Shown here one piece after another: positions 53,210-63,217 of a stretch of 64,000 bases of DNA (position 1 is its first letter; each line of letters opens with the position of its first letter). The DNA is from Acidobacteriota bacterium (lineage in GTDB: Bacteria > Acidobacteriota > Blastocatellia > Pyrinomonadales > Pyrinomonadaceae). The DNA is taken from positions 372,001 to 436,000 of the forward strand of contig JADKBM010000011.1 in assembly GCA_016715115.1 (NCBI GenBank), written 5' to 3'. Both the position numbers and the translations under genes were made by a program. The notes beneath the pieces are model-generated. The model searched no databases. It was not told where the DNA came from and saw nothing but the letters and a program-made list of their open reading frames with translations.

Positions 53210-55873
53210 ATGAAAACGAATAAAATGAGTGACAACCGAAGCTCCCGTGTTTTGAAACGGGCCGTCAGTTTGGCGATTATGCTCAGTTTGGCGACGGGGA
53301 TTTTGATATTCACCCCCGCAAAAGCGGAAGCGGCGGCGAGCCAGCTTGACCAGACTTTCGGCAGCGGCGGCAAGGTTTTTTATTCGACGGTCAGCGGAAC
53401 CGGCGGCAACGGCGACATCGAGATTCAGCCCGACGGCAAGGCGGTTGTTGTCGGGATGAACGGTTTCGAGGTTGCGCGTTTCAACGTCAACGGTGCGCCC
53501 GACAACACCTTCGACGGCGACGGCCTCGCGCAAGTTCCGAGCCTCAGACAAGCAAACGCGCTTGCAATTCAAACGGACGGCAAAATTGTCGTTGCCGGTT
53601 TTTCGTTGACAGGAGACACGAATCTTGCATTGGCCCGTTTCAATAGCAACGGCTCGCTCGACACGACCTTCGACGGCGACGGAATCGCCATTTTGGTGTT
53701 ACCTAACAATCAAGATCTTTTTGATATTGCCATTCAGCCGGACGGTAAAATAGTCGTGGGAGGCAATACGGGAACTAATGATTTGGATCAGGATTTTCTG
53801 GTTGTCCGCTTTAACGCGAACGGAACGCCGGACGCATCTTTTGGTCCGACCGGCACCGGCGTTATCCAGACTTCGTTTAATGCCGGGGATAGTCTTGGCT
53901 CCATTGCGCTTCAAACCGATGGTAAGATCGTCGCCGGCGGATACACATTTGGAACCGGTATTGATTTCGCCTTGCTTCGTATCACCGCAACCGGATCCCT
54001 CGATACGACATTTGACACAGACGGTAAGCTGACAACTTCGGTCCGGCAAGAAGACTTCCTCAATAAAGTGCTGATCCAGCCGAACGGGAAGATCATCGCC
54101 ACTGGCTATACCCGAAGCCCCGGTCAAAATTTCGATGTCGCAGTCGTTCGGTACGACCCGACGGGCGCGCTCGATACCAGTTTTGATGTTGACGGAATAG
54201 CGACGACGAATGATGCCCCGTTTGAGGAAACCACTGCCGCCGCACTCCAGCCCGACGGTAAGATAATCGTTGCTGAAAGGCGAGACTTTAATACTTCCGC
54301 GCTGATCCGCTTTAATCCCAACGGTTCATTGGATACTTCTTTTCACGGCGACGGGATATTTAAGTTTCCCGCGTCCAACTACACAAACACCTGGGCAAGA
54401 GCAATCGCAGTTCAGCCGGACGGCAAAATCATAATTTCAGGGCCGCAGGGGCCGAACATCTTCCTGTCCCGATTGTTAGGCGATCCGCGACAGAGCTTTA
54501 CCAATTTCAACGGCATCTTTCCTGCCGACCGCACCGCCAACACAAATCCGCCCGGCGTACCGTCCAATTATCCGTCCATCGCCGACATCAACAGCCTGAG
54601 CGGCACGGTGACGAAGGTTCGCGTGACATTGACAAATTTTACGCACACTTTCCCCGGCGATTTGGATATTTTGCTCGTCGGTCCAAACGGTCAACGGACG
54701 ATTCTGATGTCCGATGCGGGCGGCGGTAATCCGGGTGTAACCGGAAGGACCTATATCTTTGACCAATCCGCCGCCGCGAATTTTCCGACGACCAGCGCGC
54801 CGAGCGGAATTTACAAGCCTTTCAACGGCGACGGGCCCGCCAATATCGAACCCGGCGCGATCGACGTTTTTCCAACACCCGGGCCGGGCTCAAACAACTA
54901 TGGCGCGGCGAATCTGGATGTCTTCAACGGCACCGACCCGAACGGCATCTGGAATCTCTACGTCGTTGACGATGAATTGGGAGACACGGGATTTCTCTCG
55001 ACTTTTACACTCGAGGTTACGACGACGACTTCGAGGCTCAATAATCTGACGGCCGATTTCGACGGCGACGGACGCACTGAAGTTTCCATTTTTCGCCCTT
55101 CAAACGGCGAATGGTGGTATCTGCGCAGCTTCGACGGCGCGAATCGCGCTTTTCAATTTGGTCAGAGCTCCGATAAGATCGTTCCCGCCGATTTCACGGG
55201 CGACGGCAAGACCGACATTGCCTTCTTCCGACCGTCAAACGGCGAATGGTTTATCCTGCGTTCGGAAAATTCTTCATTCTTCAGCTTTCCGTTCGGGGCG
55301 ACGGGCGACATCCCCGTTCCCGCGGATTTCGATGGCGACGGGCGCGCCGACCCGGCCGTGTTTCGACCGTCGAATCAGACCTGGTACATTCAACAATCAA
55401 CCGACGGCACGCTGATTCTTCAATTCGGTGCAGCTGGGGACAAGCCTGTCGTCGCGGATTATGACGGCGACGGAAAAGCTGACCTTGCCATCTTCCGGCC
55501 GTCAGTCGGCGAATGGTGGTATCTCCGCAGTTCGGACGGAGCGAACCGCGCGTTTCAGTTCGGAAACGCGAATGATAAACCCGTTCCGGGTGATTTTACC
55601 GGCGACGGCCGCGCCGACATTGCTTTCTGGCGGGCGGCAGACGGATTTTGGTACATTCTCAGAAGCGAGGACGAATCATTTTTCTCATTCCCGTTTGGCT
55701 TGAACGGAGATATTCCGGCGCCGGGCGATTTCGACGGCGACGGCAAGTTTGACCCGACGGTTTTCCGGCCGTCGACGGCAACCTGGTACAGTAACCGCTC
55801 GACCGCCGGACAACTTGCCGTCGGCTTCGGAATCTCGACCGATCGTCCCGTTCCCAGCGCGTTCATACCATAG
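53210..55873 (+). CDS. Secreted delta-60-repeat, P-domain, FG-GAP protein
   Basis: An 887-residue exported protein. Signal peptide about 20-42 (AVSLAIMLSLATGILIFTPAKAEA). About 45-425: seven or so delta-60 repeats (pattern DxTFGxxG...A...QPDGKIVVxG...ARxNxxGSLD). About 430-605: a proprotein-convertase P-like domain (INSLSGTVTKVRVTLTNFTHTFPGDLDILLVGPNG ... GIWNLYVVDDELGDTG). About 610-885: seven tandem FG-GAP-like repeats of about 35-40 residues (ADFDGDGRTEVSIFRPSNGEWWYLRS). GAAGAAGAG precedes the ATG. It is probably a secreted or surface beta-propeller; ligand unknown. Confidence 0.9.
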   Translation: MKTNKMSDNRSSRVLKRAVSLAIMLSLATGILIFTPAKAEAAASQLDQTFGSGGKVFYSTVSGTGGNGDIEIQPDGKAVVVGMNGFEVARFNVNGAPDNTFDGDGLAQVPSLRQANALAIQTDGKIVVAGFSLTGDTNLALARFNSNGSLDTTFDGDGIAILVLPNNQDLFDIAIQPDGKIVVGGNTGTNDLDQDFLVVRFNANGTPDASFGPTGTGVIQTSFNAGDSLGSIALQTDGKIVAGGYTFGTGIDFALLRITATGSLDTTFDTDGKLTTSVRQEDFLNKVLIQPNGKIIATGYTRSPGQNFDVAVVRYDPTGALDTSFDVDGIATTNDAPFEETTAAALQPDGKIIVAERRDFNTSALIRFNPNGSLDTSFHGDGIFKFPASNYTNTWARAIAVQPDGKIIISGPQGPNIFLSRLLGDPRQSFTNFNGIFPADRTANTNPPGVPSNYPSIADINSLSGTVTKVRVTLTNFTHTFPGDLDILLVGPNGQRTILMSDAGGGNPGVTGRTYIFDQSAAANFPTTSAPSGIYKPFNGDGPANIEPGAIDVFPTPGPGSNNYGAANLDVFNGTDPNGIWNLYVVDDELGDTGFLSTFTLEVTTTTSRLNNLTADFDGDGRTEVSIFRPSNGEWWYLRSFDGANRAFQFGQSSDKIVPADFTGDGKTDIAFFRPSNGEWFILRSENSSFFSFPFGATGDIPVPADFDGDGRADPAVFRPSNQTWYIQQSTDGTLILQFGAAGDKPVVADYDGDGKADLAIFRPSVGEWWYLRSSDGANRAFQFGNANDKPVPGDFTGDGRADIAFWRAADGFWYILRSEDESFFSFPFGLNGDIPAPGDFDGDGKFDPTVFRPSTATWYSNRSTAGQLAVGFGISTDRPVPSAFIP

Positions 55874-55962
55874 ATCAGCTGGTTTTGCCCGCGAATTTTC
55901 GCGGATCATCAATCAGGTCCGCCATTGTCCGGTCCGGGCAAAAACGCAGACGACACACCGAA

Positions 55963-55987
55963 CCGCGGGAAGTTCGACTTCCCGCGG
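55963..55987. terminator. Strong hairpin after the FG-GAP gene
   Basis: CCGCGGGAAGT and ACTTCCCGCGG form an 11-bp perfect stem with a TCG loop, between convergent genes. There is no T-run, so bidirectional termination is only suggested; a REP-like copy lies at 55882-55907. Confidence 0.4.
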
Positions 55988-56023
55988 GCGATGCTTTAGA
56001 TGTGTGGATTCAGACCGTTCGGT

Positions 56024-56209
56024 CTAGTTGTCGGAAGCCAACGCCTCAACCTTGGTTCTCAGATGTTTGAGTATTTCGAGCTTCTCTTTGAGTCCTTGGC
56101 GATAGTCAAACGAATCCGTGTGGTGCACTTCGTCAACCAACGAATTGCATTCACGTCCCAAAACCTCTTCCAATAATTCGCGTTCGCGTTCGCTGAAGTC
56201 CAATGTCAT
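56024..56209 (-). CDS. Small hypothetical protein
   Basis: A 61-residue acidic helical protein (MTLDFSERERELLEEVLGRECNSLVDEVHHTDSFDYRQ...LEILKHLRTKVEAL). Composition and codon use look genuine: few rare residues, amphipathic helices, no repeat content. No strong ribosome-binding site. I do not recognise a family. Confidence 0.55.
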   Translation of the reverse strand: MTLDFSERERELLEEVLGRECNSLVDEVHHTDSFDYRQGLKEKLEILKHLRTKVEALASDN

Positions 56210-56803
56210 ATTTGTTTACCTTCGGAGCAGGTGACCACTCCGCATTTAGGTAGTTTACAAGCTTGGATGACGTCAGGCAAGCCGTCGATTGCAACCTGTC
56301 GGCCCGAATCCGAACATCTTCCGCTCACGCTGCAATATTACGCCGTGGAAAGTTTGTCCGCGATTTTCCGCGAATCCGCGCGAATACGCATTGCGGACGC
56401 TTCTCGAACGGCGAAGCAGATCGACGGACGTTTGAGGGCTCGGAATTGACGCATCGGCATCTGTCCCATATTCTTTGTTGAACGAGAACGGGACTGACGA
56501 TCGATGATCAAAACGCGATGACGGCAATATCCGGGGCGAAACGGGTGAAAGAACACAGCCTGGCCGTTCAAGCTTCATTGCCCGCCGTCTTCGGCGACAG
56601 GCAAGATCGCACGAGGGTTCGAGTGTAAGATCGAACGGCTGATTTTGGATGCCATCGAAAACGAGATTGGCTCGGTTCAACTGAAGGCAATGACTTTATG
56701 CCCGGAATCGATTTGTAAACATTTTGTCCGGTTCTTGGATTTCGATTCGGATCGGCCGTAATCCTCGAATGATCGTTGGTTCTTCCCGTTCAGGGAGTCA
56801 GAT
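56210..56803. other. Gene-free stretch before the Xaa-Pro aminopeptidase gene
   Basis: Nearly 600 bases without a convincing frame. It includes a REP-like unit (56352-56386). Several short ORFs on both strands have shadow-like composition. Confidence 0.4.
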
Positions 56804-58258
56804 ATGAAACAAATGTCAGCGGCGCTTTGTCTGGTTTTATTGCTCACGCTTGTTCCGATTTTTGGCCTTGGCCAGGAAAAGCATTACTATCAGCCGGATT
56901 TCACCAAAGAAGAATTTGCCGCGCGGCGGACGCGCATCTTTGAGAAGATCGGCAAAAATGCGATCGCGATCATTCAGGGCGCTCGCGGCACGGCCGATTT
57001 CAACGTCTTTCGCCAGTCGAACGAGTTCTATTACCTGACGGGCATCGAAACTCCCCACGCTTATCTTCTGCTCGACGGGCGCAACCGGAAAACGACGCTT
57101 TATCTTCCGCATCGGGACGCGGCCCGCGAACGCAACGAGGGCAAGATGTTTTCGGCCGAAGACGAAGAACTGATCAACGGGTTGACCGGCATTGACCAGG
57201 TGCGCGGAGTCGAGTTCTTGGCGGCCGATATGGTCGGGAAGGGATTGCTTCGTCCGCCGCCGCCGCTTCTCTACACGCCCTTGAGCCCGGCGGAAACCGG
57301 GACCGACAGCCGTGATGAGTTGCTGAACGAACAAGCTCGCGTCTCATCCAATCCGTGGGACGGACAGCCTTCGCGAGAGGCGCGTTTCAGGGTACTGTTG
57401 AATTTGCGCGCTCCCCAATTCGAAGTTCGCGATCTTTCGCCGATTCTCGACTCGCTTCGGAACATCAAGTCTCAGCAAGAGGTCGAGGTGATCCGAAAGG
57501 CGACGCAGATCGCCGGTTTGGCGATCATTGAAGCGATGCGTTCCACCGAACCGGGCGTTTACGAATTTCAGCTCGACGCCGCGGCAAAATACGTATTTTA
57601 TTTGCACGGGGCGCAAGGCGACGGGTACGCATCGATCATCGGCGGCGGGACCAACGCTTATTTCGGCCATTATTTCCGCAAAACCGACAAGCTGAAAGAC
57701 GGCGATATGGTTCTGATGGATTACGCTCCAGATTATCGTTATTACACCAGCGACGTCACGCGAATGTGGCCGGTCAACGGCAAGTATACTGAAGGACAGC
57801 GCAAACTATCGGATTTTATATTGGCTTACCGCGATGCGCTGTTTAAGGCTATTCGACCGGGAGTGACTTCGGATTTCGTGCTTGATTCGGCCGCGAAGGA
57901 AATGGAGCAATACTTGGTCGGGAAAACGTTTGAAAACGCCGCTCATTTGAAAGCGGTCAGAGAGGGACTGAAATTTCGCGGTCATTTTCAGCATCCGGTC
58001 GGGATGGCCGTCCACGACGTCGGATTGGTCCGAGGCGTAAAACTCGAGCCGGGAATGGTTTTCACGATCGATCCGATGATCTGGATCCACGAAGAGAAAC
58101 TCTATATTCGAATGGAGGACGTCGTCGTCGTTACCGAAACCGGCGCCGAGAATCTGTGCGCCTTCGTTCCGTCAACTGTCGAAGAGATCGAACGGACGAT
58201 GGCGGAAAAGGGGCTGATCCAATTTCGTCCGGCGGTGCCGTTGCCCTCAAGGGAGTGA
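56804..58258 (+). CDS. Exported Xaa-Pro aminopeptidase (M24B)
   Basis: A 484-residue metallopeptidase removing N-terminal residues before proline. Signal peptide about 1-23 (LCLVLLLTLVPIFGLGQ). AMP_N domain about 30-190 (RTRIFEKIGKNAIAIIQGA...NEFYYLTGI). Pita-bread catalytic domain with Asp ligands in MDYAPDYRYYTSDVTRMWPV, His in FQHPVGMAVHDVG, an Asp in VFTIDPMIW where most members have Glu, and Glu in YIRMEDVVVVTE. AGGGAG precedes the ATG. It probably works in the periplasm or outside with the following peptidases in peptide utilisation. Confidence 0.92.
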   Translation: MKQMSAALCLVLLLTLVPIFGLGQEKHYYQPDFTKEEFAARRTRIFEKIGKNAIAIIQGARGTADFNVFRQSNEFYYLTGIETPHAYLLLDGRNRKTTLYLPHRDAARERNEGKMFSAEDEELINGLTGIDQVRGVEFLAADMVGKGLLRPPPPLLYTPLSPAETGTDSRDELLNEQARVSSNPWDGQPSREARFRVLLNLRAPQFEVRDLSPILDSLRNIKSQQEVEVIRKATQIAGLAIIEAMRSTEPGVYEFQLDAAAKYVFYLHGAQGDGYASIIGGGTNAYFGHYFRKTDKLKDGDMVLMDYAPDYRYYTSDVTRMWPVNGKYTEGQRKLSDFILAYRDALFKAIRPGVTSDFVLDSAAKEMEQYLVGKTFENAAHLKAVREGLKFRGHFQHPVGMAVHDVGLVRGVKLEPGMVFTIDPMIWIHEEKLYIRMEDVVVVTETGAENLCAFVPSTVEEIERTMAEKGLIQFRPAVPLPSRE

Positions 58259-58357
58259 AATCGACTGAGGCGTTAACTGAAGTCTAAGATTTGAAAATTA
58301 ATTGAAAATTGCAAATTGGGCCAACTGCCTCATTTCAATGAATCGGATCCTGACGAC

Positions 58358-60001
58358 ATGAAAAAACTGAAGACAACCTTGCTTGCCGTTTTGTTGCTGG
58401 CCGCCGCTCTGCCGGCTCTTGCATTTGCCGATACCTACCCGAAGAACTCGAAGATCGACGTCATCAATTACATCTTCAAATTGGAGTTGTCGGACACGAC
58501 GGACGAGATCGTCGGCGAGGCGACGGTCGATGTCCGGTTTCTGGCCGACGGACTGTCCGGACTCCGACTTGACCTGACCAATTCGTCCGGCGGAAAGGGA
58601 ATGGCCGTCAGCAAGGTCGCTTCCGACGGAAATCCGGTCGAATTCACGCACGCCGAAAACGTCCTGTCGATCCGTCTGGCCGCGCCTGCGAAGGCGGGGC
58701 AGCGAATCAATTTCACGATCTTTTATAAAGGGATTCCGGCGACAGGGTTGAAGATCGCGAACAACAAGTACGGCGACCGTACGTTTTTCAGCGACAACTG
58801 GCCGGACAAGGGCCGCAACTGGCTGCCGACCGTCGATCATCCGTCTGACAAGGCAATGTGCGAATTCATCGTCACCGCGCCGAGCCATTATCAGGTCGTC
58901 TCGAACGGCCTCAAGATCGAAGAGACCGATCTTCCGGGCAATAAGCGCCTCACGCACTGGAAGCAATCCGTGCCGATCTCTTCTTGGCTTTACGTGCTCG
59001 GCGTCGCGCGATTCGCGGTGCAGTATGTCGACGAATTTGATGGAAAATCGATCCAAAGCTGGGTCTATCGACAGGACCGCGATGCAGGATTCTATGATTA
59101 CGGCGACGTCACGAAAAAGGCGCTCGCGTTTTACAGCGATTCAATCGGTTCTTTCTCATATGAAAAGCTCGCAAACATCCAGTCGAACAGCGTCAGCGGC
59201 GGAATGGAAGCCGCATCGGCGATCCTCTACAGTGAGAATTCGGTCGTCGGCGACCGCAACGTGCGTTGGCGCAACGTCATCATCCACGAGATCGCCCATC
59301 AATGGTTCGGCAACGCCGTAACGGAAAAAGACTGGGACGAAGTTTGGCTCAGCGAGGGCTTCGCGACCTATTTCACATTGCTTTTCATCGAGCATCAATA
59401 CGGCCGCGACGCCTTTGTCGAAGGCCTCAAATCAAGCAAGAACTCGGTCGACGCGTTTTACAATAAACGTCCCGATTACCGGATCATTCACGATAATCTG
59501 AAGAATATGGAAGACGTTACGACGAGCCAGATCTATCAGAAAGGAAGCTGGACGCTGCATATGCTGCGCGGCGTCGTCGGAACCGATAACTTCTGGAAGG
59601 GAATCAGAAGCTATTACCGAAAGTATCGCGATTCGAACGCGACCGTCGATGACTTTCGGCGGGAGATGGGAGAAGCCTCGGGCAAGGACCTTGCGGGCTT
59701 TTTCGATCAGTGGCTCTTCAAGCCCGGAACGCTCAAATACAAAGGAAATTGGCGGTATGACGTGAGCAAAAAGCAGATCACCGTCAATCTCGATCAAGTG
59801 CAGACCGACGGCAGCTTCTTTAGGATCCCGGTCGAGATCGCGGTCTTTTACCCCGGCCAAAACAAGCCGCAGATCGAGACGGTTCAGGCGAACGCAAAAT
59901 CGAACGTGTTTTCAATAAATGTCAAAGCCGAACCGGAAAATGTGATACTCGATCCCAATATGTGGATTCTGATGGATGCGGATTTTAAGAAAGCGGAATA
60001 A
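58358..60001 (+). CDS. Exported M1-family aminopeptidase
   Basis: A 547-residue gluzincin. ATG 58358 starts a clear signal peptide (MKKLKTTLLAVLLLAAALPALAFA); the earlier Met at 58316 would bury it. Beta-sandwich N-domain about 25-220, exopeptidase motif GGMEAAS (a G-A-M-E-N variant), zinc site HEIAHQWFGNAVTEKDWDEVWLSEGFATY (HExxH then Glu 18 residues later), and the Tyr-containing region downstream. The long C-terminal domain of some M1 enzymes is absent. Four bases separate it from the nucleotidyltransferase-like gene. Confidence 0.93.
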   Translation: MKKLKTTLLAVLLLAAALPALAFADTYPKNSKIDVINYIFKLELSDTTDEIVGEATVDVRFLADGLSGLRLDLTNSSGGKGMAVSKVASDGNPVEFTHAENVLSIRLAAPAKAGQRINFTIFYKGIPATGLKIANNKYGDRTFFSDNWPDKGRNWLPTVDHPSDKAMCEFIVTAPSHYQVVSNGLKIEETDLPGNKRLTHWKQSVPISSWLYVLGVARFAVQYVDEFDGKSIQSWVYRQDRDAGFYDYGDVTKKALAFYSDSIGSFSYEKLANIQSNSVSGGMEAASAILYSENSVVGDRNVRWRNVIIHEIAHQWFGNAVTEKDWDEVWLSEGFATYFTLLFIEHQYGRDAFVEGLKSSKNSVDAFYNKRPDYRIIHDNLKNMEDVTTSQIYQKGSWTLHMLRGVVGTDNFWKGIRSYYRKYRDSNATVDDFRREMGEASGKDLAGFFDQWLFKPGTLKYKGNWRYDVSKKQITVNLDQVQTDGSFFRIPVEIAVFYPGQNKPQIETVQANAKSNVFSINVKAEPENVILDPNMWILMDADFKKAE

Positions 60002-60004
60002 ATT

Positions 60005-60572
60005 ATGACGATCAATCTCGAACTTCTCGATAATGAATCCGCGACGGAGGCAATTCAAACTGTCGCGGCCGAGGCCGGCCGGAGAAATATCAATTGGGCC
60101 GTTGTCGGCGGTCTCGCGATGGCGTTGTACGGCTCGGACCGGAACACAAAAGATATCGACGTCATAGCAAGCGAACTGTTGCCGCTCGAGAGCGTCGGTC
60201 ATCTTCGTCAGGGCGGCGAGCGATATTTGATCAAGACCAGAAAGAACGATGTCGCGGTCGATTGGATCTTACGGAAAGATGAATTCAAGAACCTGTTTGG
60301 GGCGGCGCTCGCGGACGCCACCGAGATCGACGGTGTTCCGGTCCTCACGCCCGAATGGCTTGTTATCCTCAAGTTTATCGCCGGACGATTCAAGGATCAG
60401 GAAGACGCGATCTTTCTGCTGAGCCGTCAAGGGCTTGTCGATCGGAAACTGATCAGGAAAAAGATTCGCCTGGGGGCTCGCCAAGCATAAGTATCAAAGA
60501 TGGTTCGACATTGCCGACGGCCGTTCGCGTGAGGAACGCCTGAATCTGGAGGACGGGTACATCGATTCTTAG
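60005..60572 (+). pseudogene. Nucleotidyltransferase-like protein, copy 2, apparent frameshift
   Basis: Paralogue of the gene at 50986: ELLDNESATEAIQTV, WAVVGGLAMALYGSDRNTKDIDVIAS, LTPEWLVILKFIAGRFKDQEDAIFLLSRQGLVDRK. As written the frame ends at 60490 (161 residues). Removing one G from the GGGGG at 60472-60476 continues the protein as LAKHKYQRWFDIADGRSREERLNLEDGYIDS to TAG at 60572, matching copy 1's tail. So the gene is either broken by +1 insertion or hit by a sequencing error. Unlike copy 1 its base composition matches its neighbours. Confidence 0.7.
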
Positions 60573-60732
60573 GTTTCCCGGTTGCGTTACAACAACCAAT
60601 GGGCGAAAGAAAAGCGACTTCCGCAAAAGCCAACGTCGCGCCCATTTGTGATCTTTGCCGATCCGGTGCAAGTGAACTTGCCCAAAATCCGATTTCGGCT
60701 TACCTTTATCCCACAAACGAGGAACCCAAAAT

Positions 60733-63211
60733 ATGTCTAGAATCGCCGCCATCATCCTGATCTCGCTGATTACCGTATTCCCCGCCTTCGCACAGGAAAA
60801 ACCCGAAGAATCGTTCGACAAGAAGATCGAAAAGCTCCAGAGGATCGACGGCTTTATGCCGCTCTACTGGGACGCGAAGGGCGGGAAGATGTTTCTCGAG
60901 ATCTCGCGGTTCAATCAGGAGTTTCTCTATCAAGTCTCGTTGCCGGCGGGATTGGGGTCGAATCCGATCGGGCTCGATCGCGGGCAGATGGGACGGACGT
61001 TCGTCGTTTATTTCGAACGCGTCGGGCAGAAGATCATGCTCGTCCAGCCGAATTACCGCTATCGGGCGCTGAGCGTTGACGACGCCGAACGCAAGGCGGT
61101 CGCCGATTCGTTCGCGAGATCGATCATTTTCGGGTTCAAGGTCGAGGCCGAGAAGGACGGTCGCGTGCTCGTCGACGCGACTGCGTTTTTGTTGCGCGAT
61201 GCGCACGGCGTTGCCGATCGCTTGAGGCAGTCGCGGCAGGGAAGCTATCGTGTCGACGAATCGCGGAGCGCCTTCTATCTTGAACGGACCAAAGGCTTTC
61301 CGAAGAATACCGAGGTCGAAACGACGCTCACGTTCGCCGGCGAGGAACCGGGACGGCTCGTCGCGTCCGTGACGCCGACCGCGAATTCCGTGACTTTGCG
61401 CGAACATCATTCGTTCGTCGAATTGCCCGACAACAATTACACGCCGCGCAAGTTCGATCCGCGCACCGGATCGTTCGGCATCACGTTTTACGATTACGCC
61501 TCGCCGATCACCGTCGCGCTCGAAAAACGCTGGATCTCCCGGCACCGTCTGGAGAAAAAAGACCCGAACGCGGCGGTAAGCGAAGTGGTCGAGCCGATCG
61601 TTTACTACGTCGACAACGGCGCGCCGGAGCCGATCCGTTCGGCGCTCGTCGAAGGCGCTTCGTGGTGGGCACAGGCGTTCGAGGCGGCCGGATTCCGGAA
61701 CGCGTTTGAGGTCAGGATCCTGCCGAAAGACGCCGATCCGATGGACATTCGCTACAACATGATCAATTGGGTGCATCGTTCGACGCGCGGTTGGTCGTAC
61801 GGTGCGACCGTTGCGGATCCGCGCACGGGCGAGATCATCAAAGGCAACGTTTCGCTCGGGTCGCTGCGCATCAGGCAGGATTTTCTGCTCGCGACCGGAA
61901 TGATTCCGGCATATGCCTCGACCGACGGGTTTTGCGCGTTCGGCGATTCGCCGGATCTGTCGTACCTGAGCGACAACGAAGAGGTCTCTGCAAAAATGTC
62001 GCTCGCGCGTATCCGCCAGCTTTCCGCACACGAGGTCGGCCACACGCTCGGATTCAGCCATAACTTCGCGGCAAGTTCATATGATCGCGGATCGGTGATG
62101 GATTATCCGGCGCCGCTCGTCGAGCTCAGGAACGGCAAGATCGATCTTTCGAATGCCTACGCGGTCGGCATCGGCACTTTCGATAAGTTCGCCGTCAGGT
62201 ATGCGTATTCGCAGTTCGCTAACGGAGCAAATGAAAGCGCCGAACTCGCGAAGATCATCGCGCAGGGCGAAAAGGACGGAATGCTCTACATCGCCGACGA
62301 CGACGGCCGCGGGATTGGAACGGCGCATCCTTTGGCGAGCATCTGGGACAACGGCAACGATGTCGTCGCGATGCTTCGCCACGAAATGGAGGTTCGGCGA
62401 ATCGGTTTGAACGACTTCGGGCTCCGAAGCGTACCGGCTGGGACGCCCATCTCCGAACTCGAAGCGAAGTTGATCCCGCTCTATCTTCATCATCGTTATC
62501 AACTGGTCTCGGCAGTCAAATCGGTCGGCGGAATGTACTTTACCTACGCGGTCAAGGGCGAGAACGGCGTCGTGCCGGCGCGTTTCCGCGAGATCGTCGC
62601 GCCCGAACGCCAGCGCGAGGCGATGAATGCCGTCCTCGACACGTTGAAACCGGAAGAACTCGCGATTCCCGAAAACGTCCGCAAACTTCTTCCGCCGCGA
62701 GCTGACGGTTTCGAAAACGGCACCGGCGAGTATTTTGAAAAGCGCACGGGGCCGGTCTTTGATTCGCTCGGGGCGGCCGCGATCGCCGCCGACCTGGCGA
62801 TCTCGGCGCTGCTCGAACCGACGCGTGCCGCTCGGATGATCGAGTTCAACGCCGAAGATGCCAAGTATCCGCATTTCAGGGAAACGGTCGATGTTTTGGT
62901 TTCCAGAGTCTGGAAATCGCCGAAACCAAAGACCAATTACACGGCCGCGATCTTGGCGACCGAGCAGGCGGTTTTGATCGACCGACTGATGGATCTGGCC
63001 GCTAACCCGGACGCCTCACTTGCCGTCCGGGCGGTGGCGAATGAGGCACTTCATCAGATCAACGAATCCCCTGAAGGTTGAGCTGAAACTCAAACCGGAC
63101 GCGCAGCGGCGATTGATCGAGCAGAACATCGAGCGTTTTCTGACCCGACCGGACGCCCCGCGCCAACGCACTCCCGCGCTCGCGACTCCCGCAGGCGAAC
63201 CGATCGGCTAG
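60733..63211 (+). CDS. Exported zinc metalloprotease (DUF5117/DUF4953 type), apparent C-terminal frameshift
   Basis: A large exported metallopeptidase: signal peptide MSRIAAIILISLITVFPAFA, DUF5117-like N-terminal domain (about 25-330) and a metzincin-like site HEVGHTLGFSHNFAAS (about 436-451, HExxHxxGxxH) with DUF4953 regions after it. As written the frame stops at 63081 (782 residues, ending HQINESPEG). Dropping one C from CCCC at 63068-63071 joins it to the frame running to 63211, giving ESLKVELKLKPDAQRRLIEQNIERFLTRP...TPAGEPIG, the usual C-terminus of this family. GAGGAA precedes the ATG. Probably a secreted or periplasmic protease. Confidence 0.88.
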
Positions 63212-63217
63212 ACCGCG

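Noticed and set aside
63020..63211. Separate 63-residue gene after the metalloprotease
   Set aside because: Its sequence is the expected C-terminus of the metalloprotease family, so a frameshift explains it better than an independent gene.
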